A DNA stretch of 64,000 nucleotides from Acanthochromis polyacanthus (taxonomy: Eukaryota; Chordata; Actinopteri; Pomacentridae): NCBI RefSeq assembly GCF_021347895.1, contig NC_067119.1, forward strand, positions 2,616,534-2,680,533, written 5' to 3'. This document shows, piece after piece, positions 21,001 to 32,846 of this stretch. Numbering within the stretch: position 1 is the first letter of the stretch; every line of letters starts with the position of its first letter. The notes under the pieces are model-generated. The model had not been told where the DNA came from and ran no database searches. It was given only the letters and a program-made list of their open reading frames with translations. Position numbers and translations under genes: made by a program.

Positions 21001-23727
21001 GAAGACGCCTTCAAACACTCCATGGTCATCATGACTCAAAACGAAGACAGACAGAATCAGTCGGTGGAAAAACTCCTCCAAGACTGCGAACAAAAGCAGC
21101 ACAGGATCAATCTTGATAAAAAAGATCCTTCAGGTCATGAAGTACAAGAGTTAATGCAGAAAATGCAAACTATAGTGAGTGACCACAGGGGAGGATATCT
21201 GAGAGTAACTGAAGAAGAGGATCAGACAGTGTTGAACCTGGTCCTGTGTGGTAGAAGAGGAGCTGGGAAGACTTCAGCAGTCAATGCTATTCTGGGACCA
21301 AAAAAGCTTGGTGGACCTAATGACTCTTTAGAGTGTGTTAAAACCCAGGGAGAGGTGTGTGGACGTCGGGTTTCCCTGCTGGAGCTGCCTGCCTTGTATG
21401 AAGAACCTCAGGAGGCAGTGATGGAGGAATCATTCAGGTGTATCTCCCTCTGTGATCCTGAGGGCGTCCATGCCTTCATCCTGGTCCTACCTGTGGGTCC
21501 CCTCACTGATGAAGACAAGGGAGAGTTAAAGACCATCCAGAACACATTCAGCTCTAAAGTCACAGACTTCACCCTGATTCTGTTCACTGTGGAGTCAGAT
21601 CCTACAGCTCCAGCTGTTGTTGACTTTATCAGACAGAGCAGAGACATCCAGGAGCTCCATCAGAGCTGTGGAGGAAGATACATCATCTTCAACATGAAGG
21701 ACAAGCAGCAGATCCCAGAGCTGCTGGATCAAGTGGACAAGATGAGACTGTCAGATCAGAAACCTCACAGCTACACAACAGGAATGTTTGCTCATGGCCA
21801 AATGGAAAAGATCCTACAGCTAGAAGCAGTCATCACCAAACAACAGACTGAAAGCAAGAAACTGAAAAAATCTGATGTGATCACCAGTAAGTATTTCACC
21901 GTTTTAATTTTCTGCTTTAGCTGATGCTCCTAAACTCTGTTATATACGAAGTTCATACTTCAAATAATTCTGTTTGGTTTCACAGCTGATGAAGAGCAGC
22001 AGAACTCAGAGAGTCTCAGGATTGTGCTGATTGGGAAGACTGGCAGTGGAAAGAGTTCTTCAGGAAACACCATTCTGGGAAGAAACAAGTTTGAAGCTCT
22101 ACCAAGTCAAACTTCAGTCACCAAACTTTGTCAGAAGTCAGTGGGTGAAGTGGACGGACGTCCTGTTGTCGTGGTCGACACTCCTGGACTGTTTGACAGC
22201 AGTTTAACCCTTGAACAGGTTCATGAAGAGATGGTGAAATGCATCAGTCTTCTGTCTCCAGGACCACATGTCTTCCTGCTGGTGTTACAGATCGGCAGAT
22301 TCACACCAGAGGAGAAGGAGACATTAAATTTGATCAAGAAAAGTTTTGGGAGGAATTCTGAAAAGTTCACCATCATTCTTTTCACAAGAGGAGATTCATT
22401 AAAACAAGCGAATCAGTCCATTGAAGAATACATTGAAAAGCAATGTGATGATTCCTTCAAGAAGCTGATCTCTGACTGTGGAGGAAGATACCATATGTTC
22501 AATAACTATGATGAACAAAACAGAACACAAGTCAGTGAGCTGATAACAAAGATTGACACCATGGTGAAGAAAAATGGAGGAAGCTGCTTCACCAACGAGA
22601 TGCTGCAAGAAGCTGAAGCAGCCATACAAAAAGAAATGGAGAAAATCCTGAAGGAGAAGGAAGAAGAGATGAAGAGAAAGATGGAAGAATTAGAAAGAAA
22701 ACATGAGGATGAAAAGGAAGAAATGAAAAGAAGAATAGAAGAAGAGAGAGCTGAAATTGAGCAGGAAAGAAAACTCAGAGCAAAACTACTTGATGAAATG
22801 GAGAAAAATATCAACAAGGAGCGTGAGCTGAGAAAGAAAGAAGAAGAAATCAGAGAAGAAGAGAAACGTAAAAGGGAAGCAGAGGAAGATGAATACAGAC
22901 AGAATCTAAAAATGGAACTTAAATTGTTGGACAAACAAATTCAATCAGACAAAGAAGAAAAGAGAAACACTGACAGAAAATTGGAAGAGACCAGAGACGA
23001 GATGAGAAAGAAACAAGAAGCCTGGGAGAAAGAAAGAAGAGAGTGGTGGAAGAAACAGAAACAAGAAGATGAAGAGAAACGACAGGAGGAGAAAAGAAAA
23101 ATAGAAGAACTTCAGGAGAAGTTCAAGCAGAAACAAGATGAATATGAAAAGAAGAGAAGAGAAGAAGAACAAATGAGGAGAGAAGAGGAGGAGAGGAAAC
23201 ATAAAGAATTAGAAGAAAGCTACAAAAGAGAGCTAATTATTCTGAAAAAGACATTCGAAGAGAAAGCCAGAGAGAGAGCTGAAGAGTTTAATGACTTTAA
23301 ATTGGAATTCATGGAGACCTATGAAGCTGTGAAGGAACAGCATGCTGAACAAATGAAAGATAAAGATCTGAAGTATGACCTGCTGACAGCACTAGCAGAA
23401 CATAATGAAAAAGAAAACCGAGAAAAACATCATAGACAACTGAGGGACTTTGTGAAAATTGTGGCCAAGAAGAAGGGAAATCTGAGAAAGATCAGCGACT
23501 TACTGGAAAAACAGGAGGAGGAGTTGAAAACAGTGAAAAATGTCACGGAACAGGGAAATCTGCAGAAAAAACATGAAGAAGAAATCAGTGATTTGATAGA
23601 TGAACTTCTGAAGGAAGGAGGAGGGAGATGGTTTGATGCTGTCAAGAATCTTCTTCCTTCGGAAAAAGAGGACAGAGGGCTTCTTGACGTGTATCACAGC
23701 TTAGGGGTCCCAGGTAGCTACCCCTAA
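18023..23727 (+). CDS. gimap8-like: GIMAP8-like protein with four AIG1 domains and a coiled coil
   Basis: Four exons in phase 1: 18023-18082, 18353-18982, 20669-21886 and 21986-23727 (stop TAA). With a 16-base first exon such as 5244-5259 the coding sequence is 3666 bases, about 1221 residues. Domain 1 (residues ~26-235) is a pseudo-GTPase: [12 protein letters not shown] for the P-loop, NTPD for DTPG. Domain 2 (~238-420) has GKSDDKKT and KTPD, also degenerate. Domain 3 (~422-620) has a good P-loop GRRGAGKTS but ELPAL at G3. Domain 4 (~652-850) keeps [18 protein letters not shown] and TRGDSL. A highly charged coiled coil (~846-1120) and a short C-terminal region follow. Mammalian GIMAP8 has three AIG1 domains; an extra one here is unusual. 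GIMAPs regulate lymphocyte survival and membrane traffic; a role here is inferred. Exon 1 assignment is uncertain. Confidence 0.85.
18983..20668. other. intron of the GIMAP8-like gene
   Basis: 1.7 kb between domain-1 and domain-2 exons. It starts with GTGAGT and ends with TTTTGCAG. No coding domain or complete mobile element was recognised. A T-rich (TTTG)n tract lies just before the acceptor. Confidence 0.55.
22600..23460 (+). repeat. coiled-coil coding segment with strong purine bias
   Basis: Within the last GIMAP8-like exon the sense strand is very rich in A and G because of long Glu/Lys/Arg runs ([20 protein letters not shown] type). This is compositional, not a tandem repeat. It explains open frames on the other strand that are rich in Phe/Ser/Leu. 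Confidence 0.8.
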
Positions 23728-23763
23728 CATGTGTTCAATGAGTCTCCTCAGTCAGGACATGAT

Positions 23764-24503
23764 GGCTGAATCCCAAACCGCCCCCTACACACTATCCCTA
23801 CACACTACCCCTCCGTTTGTGCGTTCCCGCAGAGGGTCCTCCATATTAAGGGCCGTCCCAAACCGCGTAGTGCGGAGGGGGAGTGGACTGTTCAGCCCTT
23901 AAATAGCGAGTCTGCATCGATGCTCACTCTGGACAACTTTTTCAGGAAGTGCAACGTTGAAATGGAGGAGGAAACAACATATCGATGTAAGTTCCACATG
24001 CGTCCTTTATTTCTCCCACGCCTTTTTCACACTGACAGAACATCACAAAAAGAGAGGTGGAAAAAGATAAATCAAAAGAAACAAATCTTCTTCTCTGTTG
24101 AAGTTTTGATTTAATTGTGCATCCCCTGACACCTTAAAATTTGAACACAACTGACAGAATTCATTTATTCATTTGTTGGATTTGAAATGCCAGATAATAG
24201 GATTGGAAAACATGTGAGTGAAAAAAAGGGGGATGCTTTTGTCTTCTGGAAGCAGCAGCGATCCTTGTTAGTTGCAACCTGTGCCACAGCGCTACAGCCA
24301 TGCACAGTAGGCGTCTTTCTGTTACCATGGCGATGACGTCTTCCGATTTCCGGTGAGGTGACAGGGCGTCCCATTCCTGACGATCGTATTTATACCCTCC
24401 CCCTTCAATAATAGGTGCCCTCCACAGCTGCGAGTGTGACTTCTTTTGGAGTGACACTCGTTAGTGTAGGGGGAGTGTGTAGGGGGCGGTTTGGGATTCA
24501 GCC
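23764..24503. mobile_element. non-autonomous DNA transposon (MITE-like), 3-bp target duplication
   Basis: 740 bp with inverted ends GGCTGAATCCCAAACCGCCC and its complement, matching for about 30 bp (continuing CCTACACACT). GAT flanks both sides (23761-23763, 24504-24506). It lies just 37 bases past the GIMAP8-like stop codon, so it may form part of that gene's 3' UTR. A short open frame at 23920-24114 has no recognised domain. Confidence 0.7.
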
Positions 24504-24506
24504 GAT

Positions 24507-25400
24507 CACTCTGCTATGAATCTCAACATGGAAGGATGGATTCGGGTGTTTCTAAGACCATCTTAATGCACTCATGGTGTGTATGTGCGTTGACTGAAAG
24601 TTCTTGAGAGTTCTTGATCTCTGCAGTCATTTCCCTTGTCATAATTATTAGATCTTTGCCTGCAGCTCGTCTGCTCAGGGCTTTGGAGACAAACTTCACA
24701 CCCCTTTCTGTGAAAAAATATGAACTCAGCTTCAGCAGCCTTAGCAAGTCAAGTCTTCCAGAGTTCACCTTTTAAGAACAAAAATTTTCCTTTTTGTGTC
24801 ACTATTGCTTCATCATGGCTCAGATTGTGAACTTTGTCGGCGACCCGCTGTATGACCAAAAGTCTGAGTTCATCTATGTTATCATATCGGCATCTGCTCC
24901 TGGTTCCAGTACAACTGAAGATGATCAGGAAATTCTGTCCCCAAAACAATCAACTGTGAAAACTATGTTAGTTCCTTGTACTCTGGATCAAAAGTGCTCT
25001 CTGAGAAACAGTAATGGGAAAGAAAACTGTGAAAATCTGACAGCAAAGATGCCAGAAAAAGTAAATTAAAAAACAGCAGGTTACTGTAATGTTCAGAAGA
25101 ATGGTGGATGTCCTGATTTAAGTACAATGGTGTCATTTTATGGTCATTGATAGTTAAAGAACAAATCAGTTTGTAAAGATATTGATTTTAAATGTGGACA
25201 TTATTTACGGTTTTGGCTCATTCTTTATTCTTTTTACAGTCAAGTAAATTAATATTCTTTTCCCTGTGATTATACTGGATATGATCTGTAATCTAACAAA
25301 ACCTGCCAAATTTATAAAATAACAGATAACAAATTGTGCCATTTTTAAGTCCTTAATATACACAACTTTTCATTCCAATAAAAAGTAAATTCATTATATT
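24507..25400. other. unassigned sequence with an unrecognised open frame
   Basis: An ATG at 24824 opens 81 codons on the plus strand (MAQIVNFVGDPLYDQKSEF...) to 25069, and the minus strand is open over 24523-24768. Neither is recognised. The segment could be old 3' UTR of the GIMAP8-like gene or a decayed insertion. Confidence 0.25.
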
Positions 25401-25483
25401 TTTGCTGGTTTCAATGGAGCTCCGGATGTCACGTGACTGCGTTTGTTTACGCCGCCATGTTGGCAGGAAACTCCGCTTCAAAA

Positions 25484-25782
25484 TGAATGGCGCTGGTAGA
25501 AAATTTACGCCGTCTGAGTTTACTTTTCATTTTAAATCAGACGATATTATAAAATATACAAACAAACTGGACAAACTAAACATATACGATCCATATCATG
25601 CCCCCGGTATCTTATTTAAGAATCTTGAGACGGTCGGAGCGGACCTTTTACCGGACCTGCGGTACCCTGACATCTACAATTACCTGATAAATTTTCCTTC
25701 ATCCTACTCCGGTGAATCTCTTAACCCTTTAAGCTACAGTCAATTCCAGCCATTTTCAGTACAAAAAAAAAAAAATCGCTAA
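25484..25782 (+). pseudogene. transposon-associated protein fragment
   Basis: From ATG 25484 the frame reads MNGAGRKFTPSEF, then KLNIYDPYHAPG and YPDIYNYLINFPSSYSGESL, and ends in a poly-lysine run coded by a poly-A stretch. I associate the DPY...YPDIYNYL...Y(T/S)GESL pattern with the N-terminal part of large fish transposon-linked proteins, but cannot name the family. Nothing of a downstream catalytic domain follows. Confidence 0.4.
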
Positions 25783-26318
25783 TATTCTATTTGTAAATAA
25801 AAATATGATGAGAAATACAGGGAATATTGGACGCGCATCGCGAGGTGCATTTCCTTGAAAACGACGTATTCGTGGATAATATGCCGATTTCAAGACATGT
25901 TTTGGACAAAATAGTTTACTGGCTTGTTTCGTCTGGATGTCCAAGGTTGGATTATGGCCGTTTTTTGTGGAATATTTTCATCTGTGTGTAATAATGAACC
26001 TGGAAATTTGAGTCGCGCTGTGTGCGTTGAAGCCGTGTACAGAGAAAGGATGGATGGATATTCGTTGTTTGTCGGACAAATGTGTTCATATTACCCGCTG
26101 TGGTAATCACATCTGAAAGTGGTTTATACCGGCGGATTCATGAGAATCTAAGCTTTCCATCGGCGTATAGTGTTTGTATAATCGCGTTTCAGACATTTAG
26201 CAAATTGCTTATGCAGATCTCAAAGTGTACCGCGGGCGGGACACTGAAGCGCAACTGAAGCGGAACAGCGTATAAAAGCCTTGAGGGGTAAGAGAAATTA
26301 CGCGATCAGATATAAAGC

Positions 26319-26543
26319 TTAGGAAACGGATTCTGTACCTGATACAAAGTGGTCGCTACATAAGCGGAATCCGTTGCCTGTGGGTTCCCACCGCTCCGTT
26401 TTCTTCTGCTCGCTTCTTGCGCGTTTTATGGCAGTGATCCACCTCTGTCGTCTTTCAGGATCTTTGGGAATCCGATAAAATGCTCTCCCCTTTGCTCGTC
26501 CTCGGCTGTTCTGGCATCCCGGGGCGCAACAACTGTCCACCAT
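26319..26543 (-). pseudogene. THAP-type zinc finger fragment
   Basis: The minus-strand frame from ATG 26543 reads MVDSCCAPGCQNSRGRAKG, FYRIPKDPERRQRWITAIKR, and LCSDHFVSG. The C2CH arrangement (C-x4-C early, C-x2-H late), the conserved tryptophan and the AxxxP-like loop are those of a THAP DNA-binding domain of about 85 residues. It ends in a stop soon after the finger. It starts close to the right terminal repeat, as expected for the N-terminus of an element-encoded protein. It could alternatively be a captured first exon. Confidence 0.7.
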
Positions 26544-26696
26544 ATGGTGGACTCTCTGATGTCGACGCTGAAGAACGTTTAGGAGTTAGCTGGCAGTAGT
26601 TTAAACAGCGCGCCTTCCTGCCAATATGGCGGTGTTTTGATTTCGACTGTTGCATGCCGGGATTGTGTGACGTCATCTCCCGGAGCTCTATACATT

Positions 26697-29600
26697 GACT
26701 TTAGAATCAAATGTAAAAGAAAAAAACTATTAGTAAAAATATAGATTTTTGATGTGGACATTTATAGTTTTGAATGCTTTCTTTTTTATTGGCAGCATGT
26801 TAATACCCTTTTCTGTGATTTCACGAGACATTTCTAATTTAGTAAGACTGAAAAAATATATAAAATGAAAGAATACAATTTTCAGTATTTGCAATAATAT
26901 ATATTGTATATATTATAATATATATGCTCAAATACAAGCAAATATCTGTAAACATGATAGTAATTTTGCTGACTTAAATACAGTAAAAATAACAAAACTA
27001 TTGACTCACTTTTTGTTTGTTTTACTGTTACCATGTAGATTATTACCTTTTACCTGTAATTTTATAAGCTCTACTCTGGAATTTTACATAACTGGGAAAG
27101 ATTTTTAAAATAATCAAAATAACTAAAATGAATTGGTAAAAAGATTACAATTAAAACTGTAAAAAAAAAAAACTAAACAGTGTTTACAGTGTGTGACTTA
27201 TTCAGTGGTAAAATTCAACTCCAAAGTTCACAAGTGTCATATGACTGCATGGTGAGGTACAGATGGAACAAAATCATACAAATAAACACAACAAATCCTA
27301 AAGTTCTCTTTGAGCAGCTCTCCAATGAAGTCCTTTTCACCTCATGGTGGATCAAGTTTGGTCGACAATTACACACAACTTTCTAATTCTCTATTTAAGT
27401 GTGTTTTCTGTGAGGTTTGTTAAAATCAGTTTAATATGGTAGACAGTGTGTCTTATTTTGAAAAGTAAAAATGAAGTGAAACTAAATAAGAGTGGAGGTG
27501 TAATGAGCTGGTGTTTTAGTTTCTACTTTCTGAGCAAGCAGAAAGTTTCCATTCTGTTAAATTGTAATTCTCATGTGTTGTTTTGTTGAGAATAACTGCC
27601 TTTTTGTTGTTTTCAGTGTTGTTGTTTTTTTTTGCTTTGTCAATATCACAGCTGATGTTTGTAAGTGTTGCATTATCTTCAGACTGATTTATTTTTATGC
27701 TGTGTTCTGTACTGTCACTATGAAAAATGAATGAATGTTTCTCTGCAGTTAGACTGTGGTTAAAAGCTGAAGTCAAACTGATCAACCACTGAAACACTTT
27801 CATTCTGCTCTGACTTTATTTCTGTGATACACTGATCTGATGTACTATTTAGTACTGATGTTACTGTGATAATATCCCAGTAATCCTCACTGGAACAACA
27901 GTAAATTATTTTACTGTGCAGTTAAACATGGAACTGTGTGTCCAAAACACTCTAAAGTGATTTTAAATGCTGAGCAGCTTTAATGCCTTTAATAAAGTTT
28001 TCAGATGAGACCAGTTTTGTATTTAATGAGCTTTAATGAGTCTGTGGGTCGCTGTTGGAGAACTTTGCTGCTGTCTGATCAACTTTCACTGAGTTTTTAC
28101 AATTTGTTCTTTAAGTTACTGAGACTTTGTGAACATTTTATGACTCAGAGATGCTGTAACATTTTATGTAGACATTGATGATGATAAAAGCTCTAGCACT
28201 GCTAATGTTAGATGACTGATCAGTTTTATTCACCATCATTTAATGCAGTAACGTAAGAAACTAGCAGTACAGATGTATGATCATCAGTCTAAAAGGCTAC
28301 CTAGCTGACTTCATGTTAGGCTAATCGTGTTATGCTATATTAACTTGCTGTAGCACTAGCTAAATAGCCAACTACCTAACAAAATAGCAAAATAGCAGGA
28401 TGAATGCATTATCTGTCTAATAGGCTAACTAGCTAGCTTGCTGTAGCACTAGCTAAATAGCTAACGTCATGCTAGGCTAACAATACTACTTGCTAGCTAG
28501 CTTCAGTTCTCTGCTGCTGGTGGATAAATATTCCTGTTGATTTGGATTTAACTTTATGTCATAAACTTAAATATCACTGATAGACATATTTACACAATGC
28601 TCTAAAACTACACAATACAATAATGAAATAAAACAGATTTTAAAATAGATTTTACTACTTACCTCTAGGATTCCTGATCTTTTTCTTCAGTGTCACCATC
28701 AGATAAATTAGGAAGTTAAATCAGATTCAATAAAAGACATTTCCCTTCATCTAGGAGGCTTCTTCAGTTCCAAATGACTAATGGAGAGTTACAGAACTTC
28801 TGAAACTTCAACGTTTGATCTAAATCAGTAAATCAGAGTTTTATCCTCCAACTATTCATTCATTGAATGTTGGGAACAAGTCCCCTGAATTACTATTTAC
28901 AGTGAACCAGGATGAATTAAAAACCAAACAATGAAAAATGATTCAAACATCCACAAAGACTCACTTTGTAATTCACTGCTGTCTCTAATGAGGAAAACAG
29001 TGAAAAAATGAGCAAACCCAAAGCAGCATTAACTAACTGCACTAATAAATGCTGAACTGATCTAAAGCTCTAAATATCCTGAAGATAAAACACCAAACTG
29101 CAGTGACTCAGTCTTACCGGCTGCCTGGGAGTCAAAGCGAAGGGCACATCAGCGTCCCAAAGGATGGAGAATCACAGCAACTGGCAGCAGACCATCAGAG
29201 ATCTGGGATGGAAACAACAACAACTCAAAGGTTTGTTTAAAGACCCGCAACACCCCACCTGGTATCAACCTGAAAAACATGCAGGAATCAACTCCACACC
29301 TCTGACCAGCAGCCCACCCTGCAGCTCCACCTGCACCACTACTTCTACTGCAGTAAACAGTAAATACAGCCTGAAACTTTACTGTCAGTGAAAACTAAGA
29401 GGACCTTCAGACTGACCGACCACATTCCTCACTGTGTTCATGACTTCTAACTCAGTCTGCAGCTGCTCTGTCTCTTCACTGTGTGACATCTACTGATCTA
29501 CCAGCTGCAGCACCAAACATCATTTTCTGTTTCACCAGCTAAATACATGCAGGTTTCCATGGCAACACAACACATACAGAGAGTGATGCTGTCAGTGCTT

Positions 29601-30205
29601 CATTCAGTGGTTTTAGTAACGTACAGATCAGCAGATAAATCAATAAAAATAACTGATCAATTTATGGAAACCTTTTAAGTTGGAGGCAGTATTTTGATGT
29701 TTGATTTAATAAATAATTAATATTGTGTGTAATTTAAATTCTAATTTCTGTGTTTGATATAAAAGTTAATTTAAGTTGAGCTAAATTATTTGATAATTGC
29801 TTTATATTAGTTTTTTTCTGCACCATGAGGTTTCCTCTATTTGAACACTGGAGCAAAACTTCATTAAATGCATGATTACTAAATAAAAATTATTATTTAC
29901 TACTAATAACAGAAAAACAGTATTTTTGCATCAACTTATTATTTAAGGTCAAATGTCTGCATTAGATGAATTTAAACTAAATTGAAGATGAGATAATTTA
30001 ATAAAATTGGCATCATAACTTCATTTTTCTTCACTCTGAGTTCAGGATTTCCTTTATATTAAAATGCCTCAACAGTTTCACACCGTTCAGACTTTTCTTT
30101 AATTGTAGAGGAAAAGCTAATTCCTCTAACTCAGTGCAGGTTGTTGGTTGAATTATTTTATTTGATGACTCCTCTGTTCAACAGTCCAGACTCAGTTAAA
30201 CTTAC
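26697..30205. other. gene-poor AT-rich stretch
   Basis: No domain-bearing frame was recognised. It contains GCTAGC-rich short repeats at about 28310-28510 (the segment 'cttgctgtagcactagctaaatag' is present twice) and a small fragment at 28735-28767 that matches the terminal motif of the Penelope-like element. Two donor-like sites on the minus strand (near 28667 and 29117) could mark exons of the minus-strand gene whose leader exons are at 30206-30606, but no G domain is present. Confidence 0.4.
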
Positions 30206-30606
30206 TGGAAGGAGGCAGATGTTCAAAGCTGCTGCTTCGTTTTTGTGGCTTCACATCTGGAACTGTCAATGCAGAAACACATGAATTCATTATAAATTAT
30301 TCCTGTTATTATTTAAAGCATGTCGTCTCATAAAACCCCCCGTAACAACATGAACATTCCTCTTAAATATTACAGCCTTGTTATGCATTGAAACACAAAC
30401 CAAGCTGCCGTGAGGAATCCTTCTGAATGCATCAGTGGTCAGATGGAGTTTATTCAGACTCTGAGCAGTAATCCACCTGCTGTAAACCACCTTTACATGA
30501 ATAAAGTCTGTTTAGTTCTACAGGCCCGTCCAGAATAATGAGCAGCACCAAAACTCCTGATGAACTGTCAGTACTAAGACTCACCAGCTGCTGCAACCTC
30601 CATCAT
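30206..30606 (-). pseudogene. minus-strand GIMAP-like leader exons without a G exon
   Basis: Exon 1 is 30585-30606 on the minus strand: MMEVAAA-type codons ending in phase 1 before GTGAGTC, preceded by an acceptor-like TAGTCTGCAG. Exon 2 is 30206-30262: acceptor CATTGACAG, 57 bases in phase 1-1 (VPDVKPQKRSSSFEHLPPS), last base A, donor GTAAG. Both match the family plan (compare KKRESFDHLPPN at 50407). No AIG1 exon follows toward lower coordinates, so this is a headless inverted copy, or its remaining exons belong to something I did not recognise. Confidence 0.6.
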
Positions 30607-31863
30607 GTTTCTGTCACTGCAGACTAAATATCCTGGAGAACAACTGAACCAAAGAGCAGAAATAGAACAGATCCATCTGTTTATCTCACTCGTCTGCTCA
30701 CAGATCTGATTATATGGAAAAAACAATTCATTAAGGTGAAACAAAATGACCACACTGATTCAGATTTTCACATTAATTCTCTGTCATTCATGCAAAAATT
30801 ATGCAAATTAATAAAAACGCTCATTCTGGATTCAAAACATCAAATAAAGTGATTCAGCAGCAGCCAGTTTGGACACTATAGGAGACATTAATGTCCACAG
30901 ATTTATGTCTGAGCTCAGAGAAAGGCAGAACTAAAAGATAAATAAAAACCTAAACATTATCTCTTGTAATCACTTAGACAGCTTATAAATAAAGATTCAG
31001 TTTTCAAATCAGTCCAAGCAGTGGTGCTGTTGGACCTGCTGGACGTCCAAGACTATAGACCTCAATGTTTCATCTCTTTTTATTACAAAAACCTAAATAA
31101 GGAAGATAAAACCATCCCAGAAGCATCATTCTGATCATGGATTCTCTTCCTCAACGAGCCTCAGAGCTCCTCATTAATGTCCAGATAACCTGGATAACCA
31201 GACGTCTCTGAACTAAACCTTCACTGTTGGAACGCATCAGAAAGTTCCAGGATTCCTAAACTGTCCTCATCTTCTAAAACTACTGAAGGATCCCAAAGGT
31301 TTGTCACTTCTGAACTCTTTAAGGCCTCTTAGTTTGTGATTCTGGAGCCGATCCAGCCAAACCTGGCAGCAGCAGACACCAATAAAACAGACCTCTGACC
31401 TGATATTTAGCAGGAAAACCTGGAACAAGATCAAAGCTGCAGGAGGTGAATTTGGTAATATTCATTTTACATCCTGATCCAGATCTGTCACAAACTGTCA
31501 CTAATTTTCCTTTTTAGAATTGATCATGAATGTTTCCAAGCAGAGGGCTGCAGCATGAAACAAGTCAGACATTTCCAAGGTTTCTTTGTGTTTGCCCTGA
31601 AACCGCAGTCAGAGAGGAGATGTGTCATGAAGACACCTGGTGGTAGAGAAGTGGTACTGCAGGAGGTTCATGTATTCTTTAAACTTCAGACATTTCAACT
31701 GAAATCAGGTTCATGCAGCACAAGATCCACACACCTGACTCCTCTACCTCACCTGCAATTTTGAACAATAAATGCCGCACAACTTCTTTAAATTTCTGTA
31801 CATATTTGCTTTTATATAATTTCTGTACATAATTCACACATGCTTTTATAATAACTAGTTCTT

Positions 31864-31912
<49 letters not shown>

Positions 31913-32800
31913 TTATGTCCAGTATGTTGTTTGTATATCAGAAGGGAAGTCACGTGTAATTCCATCATACATTGATGATGATGATAGTAAAAAAATAATT
32001 TAAAAAAAACCTACAAGAGCTAAAATCTCTCTTCTGCCGTTTATACCAAAAATCCTTGCTATTAAAGTCAGAAAAATCTGAAAAGTCCAGAAGACCTGAG
32101 GGCTGGAAGAGAGGGTTGATATTTTTAAAAACCTTTACAACCAGACTTTTGATTGATTTGATGGCTTTTATTTATTACTGTTCTTAGAACCAGTTTTATT
32201 TATGATTTCTCTGTGTACTGAACCAATTACATATATTAGTCTAATGTAGTTTATTGCTTCATTTTAATCACTTCTTGTTCAGTTTTTATATACATTTTGT
32301 TTAATTTATTTATTTGCTTTATCTTTATTTTAATAGATATTTTATTGTATTTTTTATTTTACTAATATATCTGGCTTATTTTATTTAATTTGATCTCATC
32401 TGGTGTTTCCTGCCCGTTGTAGGACATCGTTTCCAGTGTTTTAGAGGCTCTTATTGATAACCTGACTTTGGGGGGTTTGTAGTGTTTTATCGCATTTTTC
32501 TATAGAAATAAAATCTGATTAAAGTCTTTACTTAAATATCTTAAATGTCACTTCTTTCCCCCTTTCCTGATAGGAGGGTTTATTTTTTCATTCTGACTAA
32601 AAGAATTCTCTCTGAACTGGTTTTCACTGACACAAACACTGACCTCTATGAATTCATCCACAGAAGGACTGTTCCTGTTCAGACAGCAGCAGCTTATCAG
32701 TAATGACCACATTTACAGAGGAGGGTGTTTCTAAAGCACACTGTGATAAAAACAGGATCAGACACTTACTGTCCAATCAGCTTCCTTGTTTCCTCTCCAG
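30607..32800. other. non-coding stretch with a GT microsatellite
   Basis: No gene was recognised. A (TG)n run of about 20 units lies at 31871-31911 and is flanked by ATAT. The remainder is AT-rich. Confidence 0.45.
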
Positions 32801-32846
32801 ACGTTACAGTCCGTGGCAGCAGAGCTCTCAGCCGGAGCAGCTTCAG
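32801..32846 (+). other. possible untranslated exon of the downstream GIMAP-like gene
   Basis: 46 bases between a strong acceptor (TTGTTTCCTCTCCAG) and a consensus donor GTGAGTCC. It lies 2 kb upstream of the first coding exon at 34838, which itself has an acceptor before it, so an untranslated exon here is plausible. There is no other support. Confidence 0.3.

Larger units (their letters stand above)
25411..26696. mobile_element. DNA-transposon-like element with THAP finger remnant
   Basis: About 1.3 kb. The ends are imperfect inverted repeats (TCAATGGAGCTCCGG at the left; TCAATG then GAGCTCCGG read inward from the right), and both are followed inward by GCCGCCAT(A/G)TTGGCAGG. Two facing coding remnants lie inside: a plus-strand frame 25484-25782 and a minus-strand THAP finger 26543-26319. 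No convincing target duplication was found. THAP domains occur in P-element and Kolobok-type transposases; the superfamily here is open. Confidence 0.5.

Noticed and set aside
22506..23697. Long minus-strand frames rich in Ser, Phe and Leu
   Set aside because: They mirror the Glu/Lys-rich coiled-coil exon of the GIMAP8-like gene and lack any domain of their own.
27516..27803. 95-codon minus-strand frame as a small gene
   Set aside because: Low-complexity Asn/Lys-rich composition in an AT-rich region, no domain, no splice or regulatory context.
31869..31911. GT run as CRISPR-like or regulatory array
   Set aside because: Simple dinucleotide microsatellite without spacers.
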